NCBI RefSeq assembly: GCF_013927005.1
Contig: NZ_CP055930.1
Coordinates: 4,836,001-4,900,000 of the forward strand
Origin: Enterobacter sp. RHBSTW-00175
Lineage (GTDB): Bacteria > Pseudomonadota > Gammaproteobacteria > Enterobacterales > Enterobacteriaceae
DNA length: 64,000 bases
Direction: 5' to 3'
Part shown: positions 48,691 to 57,956 of the stretch, one piece after another
Numbering within the stretch: the first letter of the stretch is position 1
Layout: each line of letters opens with the position of its first letter
Program-made: the position numbers and the translations under genes
Notes under the pieces: model-generated
Seen by the model: the letters and a program-made list of their open reading frames with translations, nothing else
Told to the model about the DNA's origin: nothing
Database searches by the model: none

Positions 48691-49580
48691 TGTTAACCCA
48701 GGAAACGCCCGTCCCCGTTAAAAGCAACAAACCGCGCATCGACTGGGCAAAACTGTTCTGGTTGCTGCGTAAAAGCCCGCTTACGATGATTGGCGGAATG
48801 ATTATGTTCCTGATGCTGGCGTTAATGCTCACCTCGCCGTGGCTTGTGCCTCACGATCCTAATGCCCTGGATCTGACCGCACGATTACAGGCACCTTCGG
48901 CGCTACACTGGTTTGGCACCGATGAAGTGGGCCGCGATCTGTTCAGCCGCGTGCTGGTGGGAAGCCAGCAGTCAATCACTGCCGGGCTTGCCGTGGTGGT
49001 GATTGCCGGCGGGATTGGTTCGCTGCTGGGCTGTTTATCCGGGGTGCTGGGTGGACGAGGAGACGCCATCATCATGCGGGTCATGGATATCATGCTGTCG
49101 ATCCCTTCCCTGGTCCTGACCATGGCGCTGGCAGCGGCACTTGGCCCCAGCCTGTTTAATGCCATGCTGGCCATTGCGATTGTGCGCATTCCGTTTTACG
49201 TGCGCCTGGCACGCGGGCAGACGCTGGTGGTGCGCCAGTTTACCTATGTGCAGGCTGCACGGACGTTTGGCGCATCGCGCTGGCATCTGATCAGCTGGCA
49301 TATCCTGCGTAACGCCCTGCCGCCGCTGATTGTCCAGGCCTCGCTGGATATCGGCAGCGCGATCCTGATGGCGGCCACGCTGGGGTTCATTGGTTTAGGT
49401 GCCCAGCAACCCACGGCGGAATGGGGGGCGATGGTGGCTGTGGGCCGTAACTATGTCCTCGACCAGTGGTGGTACTGCGCGTTTCCCGGGGCGGCCATTC
49501 TGATCACCGCCGTGGGCTTCAACCTGTTTGGCGACGGTATCCGCGATCTGCTTGACCCGAAATCAGGAGGGAAACAGTGA
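48687..49580 (+). CDS. ddpC: DdpC, dipeptide ABC transporter permease
   Basis: A 297-residue permease of the DppC type. It has the N-terminal helix of that family (TMIGGMIMFLMLALMLTSPW), the conserved HWFGTDEVGRDLFSRVLVGS and the EAA loop (YVQAARTFGASRWHLISWHI). Starts with an ATGA overlap with ddpB, so the two are translationally coupled. Confidence 0.92.
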   Translation: MMLTQETPVPVKSNKPRIDWAKLFWLLRKSPLTMIGGMIMFLMLALMLTSPWLVPHDPNALDLTARLQAPSALHWFGTDEVGRDLFSRVLVGSQQSITAGLAVVVIAGGIGSLLGCLSGVLGGRGDAIIMRVMDIMLSIPSLVLTMALAAALGPSLFNAMLAIAIVRIPFYVRLARGQTLVVRQFTYVQAARTFGASRWHLISWHILRNALPPLIVQASLDIGSAILMAATLGFIGLGAQQPTAEWGAMVAVGRNYVLDQWWYCAFPGAAILITAVGFNLFGDGIRDLLDPKSGGKQ

Positions 49581-50566
49581 TGAGCGAATCAGTTTTATCC
49601 ATTGACGATTTACACCTCAGCTTCCCGGTGTTTCGCGGTGAAGTCCACGCGTTAAACCATGTGTCGCTTGAGATCAAACGCGGCGAAATTGTCGGCGTGG
49701 TGGGCGAGTCCGGTTCCGGGAAATCGGTGACGGCGATGCTGGCCATGCGGCTATTGCCGGAGGGGAGCTATCACGTTCACCACGGGCAGGTGACACTGCT
49801 GGGTGAAGATGTGCTGAACGCTTCGGAAAAGCAGCTGCGCCAGTGGCGCGGGGCAAAAGTAGCGATGATATTCCAGGAACCGATGACGGCGCTCAACCCT
49901 ACAAGGCGCATTGGCAAGCAGATGGTGGAGGTTATCCGTCAGCACCAGCCTCTGTCGCGCCGCGACGCGCAGAAGAAAGCCATTTCGCTGCTGGAAGAGA
50001 TGCAAATCCCGGATGCAGGCGAAGTGATGGATCGTTATCCGTTCGAGCTTTCCGGCGGGATGCGCCAGAGGGTGATGATTGCCCTTGCCTTTTCCTGCGA
50101 GCCAGAGCTGATTATTGCCGATGAACCCACTACCGCGCTGGACGTAACCGTACAATTGCAGGTGTTGCGGTTGCTTAAGCATAAAGCCCGCGCCAGCGGC
50201 ACGTCGGTGCTGTTTATCAGCCATGATATGGCGGTGGTGTCGCAACTCTGCGATCGTCTGTATGTGATGTACGCCGGCAGCGTCATTGAGAGCGGAACCA
50301 CCCAGACGATTATCCACCACCCGGTTCATCCGTATTCCATTGGGCTGTTGCAGTGTGCGCCGGAAAACGGTGAACCGCGCGACATGCTGCCTGCCATTCC
50401 CGGTACGGTGCCGAATCTGACCCGTTTACCGCAGGGCTGTGCTTTCCGTGAACGCTGTTTTGCCGCGGGAGCAAAATGCACCGACACGCCACGTTTAACG
50501 CCAAATGGCGCACAGGGCCAGCTGGCAGCGTGCTGGTATCCACAACTGGAGGAACGCCATGTCTGA
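49580..50566 (+). CDS. ddpD: DdpD, dipeptide ABC transporter ATPase
   Basis: A 328-residue ATPase: Walker A GESGSGKS, signature LSGGMRQR, Walker B IIADEPTTALD, and the C-terminal peptide-transporter extension with a Cys-rich segment (CAFRERCFAAGAKC) typical of OppD/DppD, which can hold an iron-sulfur cluster. The ATG overlaps the stop of ddpC; a GTG one codon earlier is also possible, both served by AGGAGG. Confidence 0.92.
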   Translation: MSESVLSIDDLHLSFPVFRGEVHALNHVSLEIKRGEIVGVVGESGSGKSVTAMLAMRLLPEGSYHVHHGQVTLLGEDVLNASEKQLRQWRGAKVAMIFQEPMTALNPTRRIGKQMVEVIRQHQPLSRRDAQKKAISLLEEMQIPDAGEVMDRYPFELSGGMRQRVMIALAFSCEPELIIADEPTTALDVTVQLQVLRLLKHKARASGTSVLFISHDMAVVSQLCDRLYVMYAGSVIESGTTQTIIHHPVHPYSIGLLQCAPENGEPRDMLPAIPGTVPNLTRLPQGCAFRERCFAAGAKCTDTPRLTPNGAQGQLAACWYPQLEERHV

Positions 50567-51488
50567 CATTTTGCTCGAACTGGCCCATGTGCACGTGAAT
50601 TTCCCGGCCCGTAAAAACTGGTTGGGCCGCGTAACGGAACAGGTTCACGCTCTCAACGGGATGGATCTGCAAATCCACAAAGGAGAAACGCTGGGCATTG
50701 TTGGGGAGTCCGGCTGCGGGAAAAGCACTCTGGCACAGTTACTGATGGGGATGCTCAGACCAAGCACAGGAGATTGTCACCGGACCAACAGCGCCAGCGG
50801 GATGCAGATGGTGTTTCAGGATCCGCTCTCGTCTCTCGACCCGCGCCTGCCGGTCTGGCGCATTATTACCGAGCCCGTTTGGGTACAAAAACGCAGCAGC
50901 GAGCGCGAACGCCGTCAGCTTGCGGAAAACCTGGCCCAACAGGTGGGCATTCGCGCGGAATATCTCGACAGGCTGCCACATGCGTTTTCCGGCGGGCAGC
51001 GTCAGCGCATCGCCATTGCCCGTGCGCTCTCATCCGATCCGGATATCATCGTGCTGGATGAACCCACCAGCGCGCTGGATATTTCCGTCCAGGCGCAGAT
51101 CCTGAATCTGCTGGTCAGGTTGCAACAGCAGCGTAATCTCACCTATGTGCTGATCTCACATAACGTCTCCGTCGTGCGGCATATGAGCGACCGGGTAGCA
51201 GTGATGTATCTGGGGCAAATTGTCGAGTTAGGCCCTGCACAGCAGGTGCTGAACCAGCCGTGCCACCCGTACACCCAGCTGTTGCTCGATTCCGTCCCCA
51301 GAACCGGCGAACCGCTGGATGACAGCCTGGCGCTGCGAAAAACGGAGCTGCCAGGTAACCGGCATCTTCCTGCAGGCTGCTATTTTCGCGATCGCTGTCC
51401 ACTGGCGACCGAAGGTTGCCAGGTGCCGCAGTCGTTGCAACCCGCCGCCGATGGACGCGCCGTGCGTTGCTGGCGTAAAGTCACCTGA
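50559..51488 (+). CDS. ddpF: DdpF, dipeptide ABC transporter ATPase
   Basis: A 309-residue ATPase: Walker A GESGCGKS, signature FSGGQRQR, Walker B IVLDEPTSALD, and the Cys-rich tail CYFRDRCPLATEGC of the OppF group. The start at 50559 follows GGAGGAACGCC and overlaps ddpD by 8 bp. The stop shares one base with the start of the alginate-lyase-family gene. Confidence 0.92.
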   Translation: MSDILLELAHVHVNFPARKNWLGRVTEQVHALNGMDLQIHKGETLGIVGESGCGKSTLAQLLMGMLRPSTGDCHRTNSASGMQMVFQDPLSSLDPRLPVWRIITEPVWVQKRSSERERRQLAENLAQQVGIRAEYLDRLPHAFSGGQRQRIAIARALSSDPDIIVLDEPTSALDISVQAQILNLLVRLQQQRNLTYVLISHNVSVVRHMSDRVAVMYLGQIVELGPAQQVLNQPCHPYTQLLLDSVPRTGEPLDDSLALRKTELPGNRHLPAGCYFRDRCPLATEGCQVPQSLQPAADGRAVRCWRKVT

Positions 51489-52465
51489 TGCGAATTGTTC
51501 TTTTTCTGGTCTGTTTACCCGTTTATGCCTGTGCGGCACAGCTTGTGCCGCCGCCGGGTTTTGCCAAACCGTTACCCCACACCGGGCACGGTAACTGTGT
51601 CACGCTCCCTGCGCCTTACACCGCAGATCTGGTGTTTCGTAGCAAATACGAAGGATCTGACAGTGCCCGCGCCACGCTCAATCCTGAAGCTGAAAAAGCC
51701 TTTCGTGACGAAACCAAACCGATAACCGATTTTGAACGCGGCATTTCGCAGATGATCTGGCGCTATAAATACACCGGTGATGCGAAAACGCGGGACTGTA
51801 TCCTGAGCGGCTTTAAACAGTGGGCTGACGCCAACGCCCTGACCTCTGCGCACACCAACCATACCGGGCGGTCGATGCGTAAATGGGCGCTGGCAACCCT
51901 TGCTACCGGCTGGGTTGAACTGAAATTTATGCCCGGTTCGCCGTTAAAAGAGAATGCAGATATTGAACGCTGGTTAGCCTTGCTGGCCGACAAGGTTGTG
52001 CAGGACTGGGACGGGGTGCCGTTGGCCAAAACCAATAACCACAGCTACTGGGCCGCCTGGTCAGTGATGGCCGCGTCAGTGGCGTTAAACAGGCGGGATT
52101 TATTTAACTGGTCGGTAAAAGAGTACCGCATCGCCGCCGGGCAGATTGAAGCGGATGGCACCTTACCCAACGAACGTAAACGCCGCGAGCGGGCGGCGGC
52201 GTACCACAATTACGCCCTGCAACCGCTGGTCATGATCGCAAGCTTTGCGCAGGCCAACAGAGTTGACCTGTTACCTGAAAACCAATACGCCCTGCAACGC
52301 CTGGCAAACTGGGTTTTGCAGCATGATAACCGCAATGTGGTCTGGCTTGCGCCTTACTGCACCCTGACAAAATGTGACAGCGTCACGCTTTCACTGCGCG
52401 ATGCCAGTCATACACAAAAAAATCGCCGCATGGGCGGCGATTTAACAGTGCTTTACCAGCCTTAA
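51488..52465 (+). CDS. Exported alginate-lyase family (PL5/AlgL-like) protein
   Basis: A 325-residue protein with a signal peptide (to about CAAQ, residue 17). The PL5 hallmark NNHSYWAAW (about 182-190) and the later ERAAAYHNYALQPL (Arg and Tyr) show an intact lyase site. It is translated with the ddp operon: its ATG overlaps the ddpF stop. No alginate genes are near. Periplasmic PL5 enzymes cut mannuronate polymers; its presence beside dipeptide uptake suggests either an unusual glycan substrate or mere co-transcription. The last 18 residues are encoded by a terminator hairpin of the neighbouring gene and may be a late extension. Confidence 0.85.
   Translation: MRIVLFLVCLPVYACAAQLVPPPGFAKPLPHTGHGNCVTLPAPYTADLVFRSKYEGSDSARATLNPEAEKAFRDETKPITDFERGISQMIWRYKYTGDAKTRDCILSGFKQWADANALTSAHTNHTGRSMRKWALATLATGWVELKFMPGSPLKENADIERWLALLADKVVQDWDGVPLAKTNNHSYWAAWSVMAASVALNRRDLFNWSVKEYRIAAGQIEADGTLPNERKRRERAAAYHNYALQPLVMIASFAQANRVDLLPENQYALQRLANWVLQHDNRNVVWLAPYCTLTKCDSVTLSLRDASHTQKNRRMGGDLTVLYQP
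52414..52443 (-). terminator. Rho-independent terminator of the SDR gene, lying within the lyase coding region
   Basis: On the minus strand AAATCGCCGC and GCGGCGATTT form a 10-bp stem with a 4-base loop, followed by a T-run (the A-run at 52416-52422 on the plus strand). It comes about 20 bp after the SDR stop codon at 52462, but its position is inside the end of the convergent lyase gene. Confidence 0.85.
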
Positions 52466-53211
52466 ATCTGGGCCATACCGCCGTCGACAAACAGTTCAGT
52501 GGCATTGATAAAGCTGGCGGCATCAGAGGCCAAAAACGCCACCGCTTTACCCACTTCCCCAGGCGCACCTAAGCGACCCAACGGAACTTGCGCGGCAAGT
52601 GCATCGTACAAGCCCTGGCGGTGTTCTTCCGGAACTAAATCGCCAAGGCCAGGCGTTTTGATTGGGCCAGGGCTCACCACATTGACGCGGATCCCACGGC
52701 CTTGCAGATCCAGCGCCCACGAGCGGGCAAAGTTACGCACGGCCGCTTTACTGGCGCTGTAGACGCTGAAGTTTGCCGTACCTTTAATCGACACTGTAGA
52801 GCCTGTCAGAATGATGGACGAGCCGGTTGAGAGCAGCGGCAGCGCTTTTTGCACGGTAAACAGCACGCCACGCACGTTAGTGCCAAATATTCTGTCAAAC
52901 TGCTCTTCAGTGATGGCGCCTAACGGCAGCATGTCACCACCACCGGCGTTGGCGAACAGGATATCAAGGCGGCCAGCCTCTTTGGCAATCTGCGCATACA
53001 CCAGGTCGAGGTCAGACAATTTTGAAACGTCAGCACGGATACCCACCGCAGCGGCACCAATTTCGGCGGTCGCCGCATCCAGTTCTGCCTGACGGCGGCC
53101 AGTGATATAAACTTTTGCGCCCTGTGCTGCCAGCTCCTGTGCGGTGGCCAGACCAATACCTGTGCTACCGCCAGTGACCAGTGCAATTTTACCTGAGAGA
53201 TTTTTATTCAT
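52462..53211 (-). CDS. Short-chain dehydrogenase/reductase
   Basis: A 249-residue classical SDR: TGGSTGIGLA, FANAGGG, a catalytic Ser in LTGSTVS, YSASKAA with the Tyr and Lys, and the C-terminal INATELFVDGG. Substrate unknown; proteins of this kind are often called glucose or 3-oxoacyl reductases. Start at 53211 after AAGGTGAATCAC; a GTG three codons earlier is less likely. Its stop overlaps that of the lyase gene by four bases. It is divergent from the LysR gene at 53369 (157-bp gap), its probable regulator. Confidence 0.9.
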   Translation of the reverse strand: MNKNLSGKIALVTGGSTGIGLATAQELAAQGAKVYITGRRQAELDAATAEIGAAAVGIRADVSKLSDLDLVYAQIAKEAGRLDILFANAGGGDMLPLGAITEEQFDRIFGTNVRGVLFTVQKALPLLSTGSSIILTGSTVSIKGTANFSVYSASKAAVRNFARSWALDLQGRGIRVNVVSPGPIKTPGLGDLVPEEHRQGLYDALAAQVPLGRLGAPGEVGKAVAFLASDAASFINATELFVDGGMAQI

Positions 53212-53368
53212 GTGATTCACCTTCTGTTATGTGGGGTAGATGCCAGCAAAAACGGTTGAAGGGGCTTTCGCTTGCGTTGAAATCACTTTAGCGCTTGCGT
53301 GATTAGTGAAAAACCAGCAAAAATGAAAATGACTATTCACACACAGAAATAATCAGGGGGATTGCAGA

Positions 53369-54274
53369 GTGGATCAGTTAATGGCTATGCGCGAGTTTAC
53401 CCGCGTGGTAGAAACCGGGAGTTTTACCCAGGCAGCAGATTCACTGAACATGCCCATTGCGACCCTGAGCAAGCTGGTGAAGTCGCTTGAAACCCATCTT
53501 GAGGTGCGTTTGCTGCACCGTACTACGCGTCGGGTGGTGAGCACACCGGAGGGCGAGGAATATTACGAAAAAGCCCTGCGCGTGCTGATTGATATCGAAG
53601 ATATTGACACCTCGTTTCGCGTAACACGCAGCACGCCGAAGGGACATCTGCGCATTGATGTCGGGGGCTCAACCGCCCGGGATGTTCTGATCCCCCTGCT
53701 GCCCGATTTTATGCAACGCTACCCGGATATCCGCATTGATCTGGGCGTGGCGGATCGCCCTGTCGATTTGATTAGCGGCAATGTGGACTGCGTGATCCGT
53801 GGCGGCCCGCTCAATGACTCCACCCTTATCGCCCGCCATATTGGTGATGCTGAAATGGTCACCTGTACCACGCCAGATTATCTGAAAAAATACGGTATCC
53901 CGGCGTATCCGGAGGAACTGCGTAATGGCCACAGGCTGATCAGTTATTTATCACCGGCAACTGGCAGACCCTTTCCGTTCCGTTTTCGCGAAAACGGCGA
54001 GGCGCGGGAAATTACTGCCCCACACTATCTGGGAGTGAATGAAAGCAACGCCCACCTCGCGGCATCGGTCGCCGGCTTAGGCATTATCCAGACCTTTGCT
54101 TATTCCGTTAAAACACATCTGAAAGACGGCTCGATGGTTGAAATCCTCCAGGCATGGCGCCCGGCAGCGTATCCATTTCATGTGGTCTATCCGCAAAACA
54201 GACACCTGACGCATCGTTTACGCGTATTTATTAGCTGGCTTGGTGAGGTATTCCCGACGGGGTTAAAGGGATAG
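53369..54274 (+). CDS. LysR-family transcriptional regulator
   Basis: A 301-residue LysR protein of the CrgA-like clade, with helix-turn-helix FTQAADSLNMPIATLSKLVK and the early LLHRTTRRVVSTPEGEEYYE. Start at 53369 follows GGGGGATTGCAGAGTG. It is divergent from the SDR gene, and this pairing of LysR regulator and SDR is common in the clade. Confidence 0.88.
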   Translation: MDQLMAMREFTRVVETGSFTQAADSLNMPIATLSKLVKSLETHLEVRLLHRTTRRVVSTPEGEEYYEKALRVLIDIEDIDTSFRVTRSTPKGHLRIDVGGSTARDVLIPLLPDFMQRYPDIRIDLGVADRPVDLISGNVDCVIRGGPLNDSTLIARHIGDAEMVTCTTPDYLKKYGIPAYPEELRNGHRLISYLSPATGRPFPFRFRENGEAREITAPHYLGVNESNAHLAASVAGLGIIQTFAYSVKTHLKDGSMVEILQAWRPAAYPFHVVYPQNRHLTHRLRVFISWLGEVFPTGLKG

Positions 54275-54296
54275 CCGGGGTGGCCCCGGCTCTTAC

Positions 54297-54725
54297 TTAG
54301 TTAAGCTTATAATCCAGCGAGATCTCTGCTTTCAGTACCTGTGATACAGGGCAACCCGCTTTGGCTTTCTGGATAATGCCGTCGAACTGCTGCGGATCAA
54401 TGCCTGGCACCGTAACCTGACTTTGCAGCGCAATTTTGCTTATTGCAAAACCACTGTCTGTTTTATCCAGCGACACATCCGCTGTGGTTTCGATGGAATC
54501 TGCGGTGTAGCCCGCTTCACCCAGCATCAACGACAGCGCCATAGAAAAACAGGCTGCGTGCGCTGCACCAATCAGCTCTTCCGGGTTGGTACCTTTGGCG
54601 CCTTCGAAACGGGTGTTGAAGCCGTAAGGTTGTTGGTTAAGAACGCCACTCTCTGTAGAAACCGTCCCTTTTCCGCGTTTAATGTCGCCAGACCAGTGTG
54701 CCGAACCGTGTTTATGAATCGTCAT
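54297..54725 (-). CDS. osmC: OsmC, peroxiredoxin for organic hydroperoxides
   Basis: A 142-residue OsmC protein. The two reactive cysteines are visible in AHAACFSMALS (C59 or so) and AGCPVSQVLKAE (C124 or so). It reduces organic hydroperoxides in the cytoplasm. In E. coli osmC lies near sra and maeA, as here, with bdm between; here an alcohol dehydrogenase, a LysR and an MBL gene lie between instead. RBS AGGAGAGCGACG. Confidence 0.92.
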   Translation of the reverse strand: MTIHKHGSAHWSGDIKRGKGTVSTESGVLNQQPYGFNTRFEGAKGTNPEELIGAAHAACFSMALSLMLGEAGYTADSIETTADVSLDKTDSGFAISKIALQSQVTVPGIDPQQFDGIIQKAKAGCPVSQVLKAEISLDYKLN

Positions 54726-54858
54726 CGTCGCTCTCCTTTTGCCTACAAAGGGTTAAGTATAGACAACGCATTTTTCGTAATGCCGAACACGGAATATTCT
54801 CACTTCGCATGTAAACAAACCGCATCCGGCCGGGATAGCGTGAAGCAGGAACAGGATA

Positions 54859-55905
54859 TCAGGCGCTTAAGGTGCTCATGTCGATGACAAAACGGTACTT
54901 CACATCACTTTTCAGCATTCTTTCGAAGGCATCATTGATCTCATCCATTTTGATCACTTCCACATCGGCAGTAATTCCGTGTTCACCACAGAAATCGAGC
55001 ATCTCCTGAGTTTCGGCAATGCCGCCAATGCACGAGCCTGCCACTGACTTGCGCCCCAGGATCAGCGGCAAAGTGCTTACCGGTGGGTTATCGCCAAGGA
55101 AGCCGACAAACACCAGGGTGCCATCGAGCGTTAAGGTCGACATATAAGGGTTAATATCGTGAACGTACGGCACGGTGTCGATAATCAGGTCGAACTGATT
55201 CGCCACCGACTGCATCTGATCTGCATCCGTTGAGTAGACGATATGGTCAGCTCCAAGTCGGCGGGCGTCCGCTTCTTTCCCGGGTGAACGGGTAAAGAGC
55301 GTAACCTCTGCGCCCAGACCATGCGCCAGCTTGATGGCCATATGCCCAAGCCCGCCCAAGCCAATAACGGCGACTTTACTGCCCTTGCCAACATTCCAGT
55401 GGCGCAGCGGCGACCAGGTAGTGATCCCTGCACAGAGTAACGGTGCTGCGCCTTTCAGGTCGATACCTTGCGGGATGTGAAGCACAAAGGCTTCGCTGGC
55501 GATAATCGTTTGGGAATAGCCGCCGTAAGTGGGCTGGTGATCGTGACGATCGTGACCGTTATAGGTTTGAACATTGCCCTCTTCACAATACTGCTCAAGC
55601 CCCTGTTGACACGGATTACATTCACGGCAGGAATCAACCATGCAACCAATACCGGCCAGATCTCCCGCTTTAAATTTTGTGACACTGTCACCTACAGAGA
55701 CAACCCGGCCGATAACTTCATGGCCCGGCACGATAGGATATTCGCTGAATCCCCAGTTGTTACGCGCCTGATGCAAATCGGAATGACAAACGCCGCAGTA
55801 CAAAATCTCGATAACAACGTCGTCAGGACGTGGCTCGCGGCGGTCAAAGGTGAAGGGAGCCAGTGGCGCGGTTGGTGTTTTTGCTGCATAACCCAATACT
55901 TTCAT
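54859..55905 (-). CDS. Zinc-dependent NAD(P) alcohol dehydrogenase, YahK-like (second copy)
   Basis: A 348-residue medium-chain dehydrogenase. It has CGVCHSDLHQ and GHE (catalytic zinc), CRECNPCQQGLEQYC (structural zinc), GLGGLGHMAIKLA and GSCIGGIAETQEMLDFC. It is a paralogue of the 7731 gene and is not AdhP, which sits next to maeA in E. coli: its structural-zinc region and N-terminus are of the YahK type. RBS region AAAGAG upstream of the ATG. It is followed on the other side by a LysR gene on the same strand (start 56893). Confidence 0.9.
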   Translation of the reverse strand: MKVLGYAAKTPTAPLAPFTFDRREPRPDDVVIEILYCGVCHSDLHQARNNWGFSEYPIVPGHEVIGRVVSVGDSVTKFKAGDLAGIGCMVDSCRECNPCQQGLEQYCEEGNVQTYNGHDRHDHQPTYGGYSQTIIASEAFVLHIPQGIDLKGAAPLLCAGITTWSPLRHWNVGKGSKVAVIGLGGLGHMAIKLAHGLGAEVTLFTRSPGKEADARRLGADHIVYSTDADQMQSVANQFDLIIDTVPYVHDINPYMSTLTLDGTLVFVGFLGDNPPVSTLPLILGRKSVAGSCIGGIAETQEMLDFCGEHGITADVEVIKMDEINDAFERMLKSDVKYRFVIDMSTLSA

Positions 55906-56017
55906 CTCTTTACCTCATTTCATGGCAATGCGCAGAAGGAACCGTACAACGCTACTGCCCCCCCGGCGCGCTGACTATGGATAAAAGTGGCATAGCGTAA
56001 TGAGCGTAGCTCATGAA

Positions 56018-56893
56018 TTAGCGCAGGTTGCGGGTAAGCTCATCAAGAAACACGCGTAATGCCGCAGGCTGATATTCACGTGACTGATATATACCGTAAA
56101 TAGCGAGCGACTTAGGCGTGAAGGACGTAAGCACCGGCACTAACCGCCCTGATGCCAGCGCGGCCTGGGCTTCTCGTTCCGGCAGCATGGCGATGCCACA
56201 ATGCTGAATCGCCGACTCCATCAACAGCGACGAGATACTTGCGCTAAGATTCCCGCTAACAGCCACGCTCACCGGTTCACCCTCGTCAGTGACAAAGTGC
56301 CAGGATTGCCCGGCAAAGAAGCTGTAATGCAGGCAGTTATGCTCCGCCAGTTCCTCCAGACACTGCGGCGTGCCCCGCGCGGCCAGATATTGCGGTGAAG
56401 CACACAGCACCGAGCGACACTCCCCCAGACGCCGGGCAATCATTCCGGGCTCGGGGTTATCGGTTATGCGGATAGCCACATCAATACGCTCACCCACCAG
56501 GCTCACCGGGTGGTTATTCACATCCAGCTCGACTCGCAGTTGCGGGTAGCGTGCCAGCAGTTCAGGCAACACAGGGGCAATCATATGCATTGCGGTAAAA
56601 TGCGCGCAGGCGACCCGTAGCGTGCCCGACGGTAAATCTTTGGCGGACTGATCTTCTATTTCCTGGGAAATTTGCGAGAGCGAGCGCGTTTTCAGCAACA
56701 CTTTTTCCCCCGCCGCCGTCAGCGTCAGTTTGCGCGTGGAACGGTTTACCAGCCGTGTTCCGGCCCACTTTTCCATCTGTTCCAGATAACGGCTGACCAT
56801 CGGACGTGAGATCCCAAGCGAGCGCGAGGCGGCGCTCAGACTTCCCAGTTCGCATATCCGGTTATAGACCTGGGCGGCGATAACGCGATCCAT
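56018..56893 (-). CDS. LysR-family transcriptional regulator
   Basis: A 291-residue LysR protein with helix-turn-helix LGSLSAASRSLGISRPMVSR and the next part of the winged helix (MEKWAGTRLVNRSTRKL). Start 56893 follows GGAGTACTAC. It is divergent from the MBL-fold gene at 56999 (105-bp gap), its probable target. Confidence 0.88.
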   Translation of the reverse strand: MDRVIAAQVYNRICELGSLSAASRSLGISRPMVSRYLEQMEKWAGTRLVNRSTRKLTLTAAGEKVLLKTRSLSQISQEIEDQSAKDLPSGTLRVACAHFTAMHMIAPVLPELLARYPQLRVELDVNNHPVSLVGERIDVAIRITDNPEPGMIARRLGECRSVLCASPQYLAARGTPQCLEELAEHNCLHYSFFAGQSWHFVTDEGEPVSVAVSGNLSASISSLLMESAIQHCGIAMLPEREAQAALASGRLVPVLTSFTPKSLAIYGIYQSREYQPAALRVFLDELTRNLR

Positions 56894-56998
56894 GTAGTAC
56901 TCCATCTGCTCGATTTATGAAACTAAGCATGTCTTGTTTCAGGAATTCTGGCAAATGCAGAAATCCATACAATAGAGACTTTCCTGAATAACAGAGAC

Positions 56999-57856
56999 AT
57001 GATGATGAAGCTCACCCGCCTTGCTGTACTGTGCACCCTTTTTACGCCGGCTGTTTTCGCCGCGCCGTTAACCATTGATAGCTACAACCCGCAGGAAAAA
57101 GGCATTTTTGCCGTCTCTTCCACGCTGGTGTCCGGGCCAACTGAAGCGGTGTTGTTTGATGCCCAGTTCAGCGTGAAAGACGGCGAGCAACTGGTCGACA
57201 AAATTCGTCGCAGCGGCAAAACGCTCAATAAGATTGTGATCACCTCCGGTGATCCTGATTTCTATTTTGGCCTGCAACCGCTGGTAAAAGCCTTCCCTGA
57301 CGCCAAAGTAGTGGCGACGCAAAAAGTGGTTGATCACATTAAGGCCACCAAAGACGCCAAACTTGCGTTCTGGGGCCCGCAGATGAAAGACGGTGCGCCA
57401 ACCACGCTGGTGGTGCCGCAGGTTATCGCCTCGACAACCTTTATGGTTGATGGCGAAAAAATCGATATTGAGCAACCCGACAGCTATGCAGCATATGTGT
57501 GGATCCCGTCAGCAAAAACCATACTGGGCGGCACTGGGGTTTCATGGGGAATTCACGTCTGGACTGCCGATACCCAGAGCAAAGAGAGCCGTCAGCAGTG
57601 GCAACAGACGCTGGACAGCATGGCTGCACATAAACCTGAGCGCGTGATCCCTGGGCATTATCTTGGCACACCGCCGGTCGGAAGCGAGGCCATTGCCTTT
57701 ACCCGTCAGTATCTGGCGCAGTTTGAACAAGCACTGGCGCAACATAAAGATTCCGCAGGCGTGATTAATGCAATGAAAACCCAGTGGCCAAACCTGGCCG
57801 AAGCCAGTTCCCTGGAGCTGAGCGCCAAAGTGAATACCGGCGAAATGAAGTGGTAA
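56999..57856 (+). CDS. Exported MBL-fold protein with a degenerate metal site
   Basis: A 285-residue protein with a signal peptide (to VFAAP, residue about 22). The fold is a metallo-beta-lactamase type (NxxxV..SSTLVSGPTEAVLFDAQFS, then IVITSGDPDFYFGL, later GTGVSWGIHVW and PGHYLG). The zinc motif HxHxDH is replaced by SGDPDF: all three His are gone, although the Asp and the late His of PGH remain. A classic binuclear hydrolase is therefore unlikely. Three consecutive ATG codons make the exact start uncertain. Possible binding or transport role; function unknown. Confidence 0.75.
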   Translation: MMMKLTRLAVLCTLFTPAVFAAPLTIDSYNPQEKGIFAVSSTLVSGPTEAVLFDAQFSVKDGEQLVDKIRRSGKTLNKIVITSGDPDFYFGLQPLVKAFPDAKVVATQKVVDHIKATKDAKLAFWGPQMKDGAPTTLVVPQVIASTTFMVDGEKIDIEQPDSYAAYVWIPSAKTILGGTGVSWGIHVWTADTQSKESRQQWQQTLDSMAAHKPERVIPGHYLGTPPVGSEAIAFTRQYLAQFEQALAQHKDSAGVINAMKTQWPNLAEASSLELSAKVNTGEMKW

Positions 57857-57956
57857 TGTGAAAATCTGCTAAGCTGGATTGGCAACCTAAGGGGTTACAT
57901 TTCTTCCGCACACGCGGAGTTGTCCTTAAAACTATCAACAGGATTGAGGAGTACGC

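Noticed and set aside
54859-55905. adhP, as found next to maeA in E. coli
   Set aside because: Motifs and the N-terminus are of the YahK type, and the gene is not adjacent to maeA.
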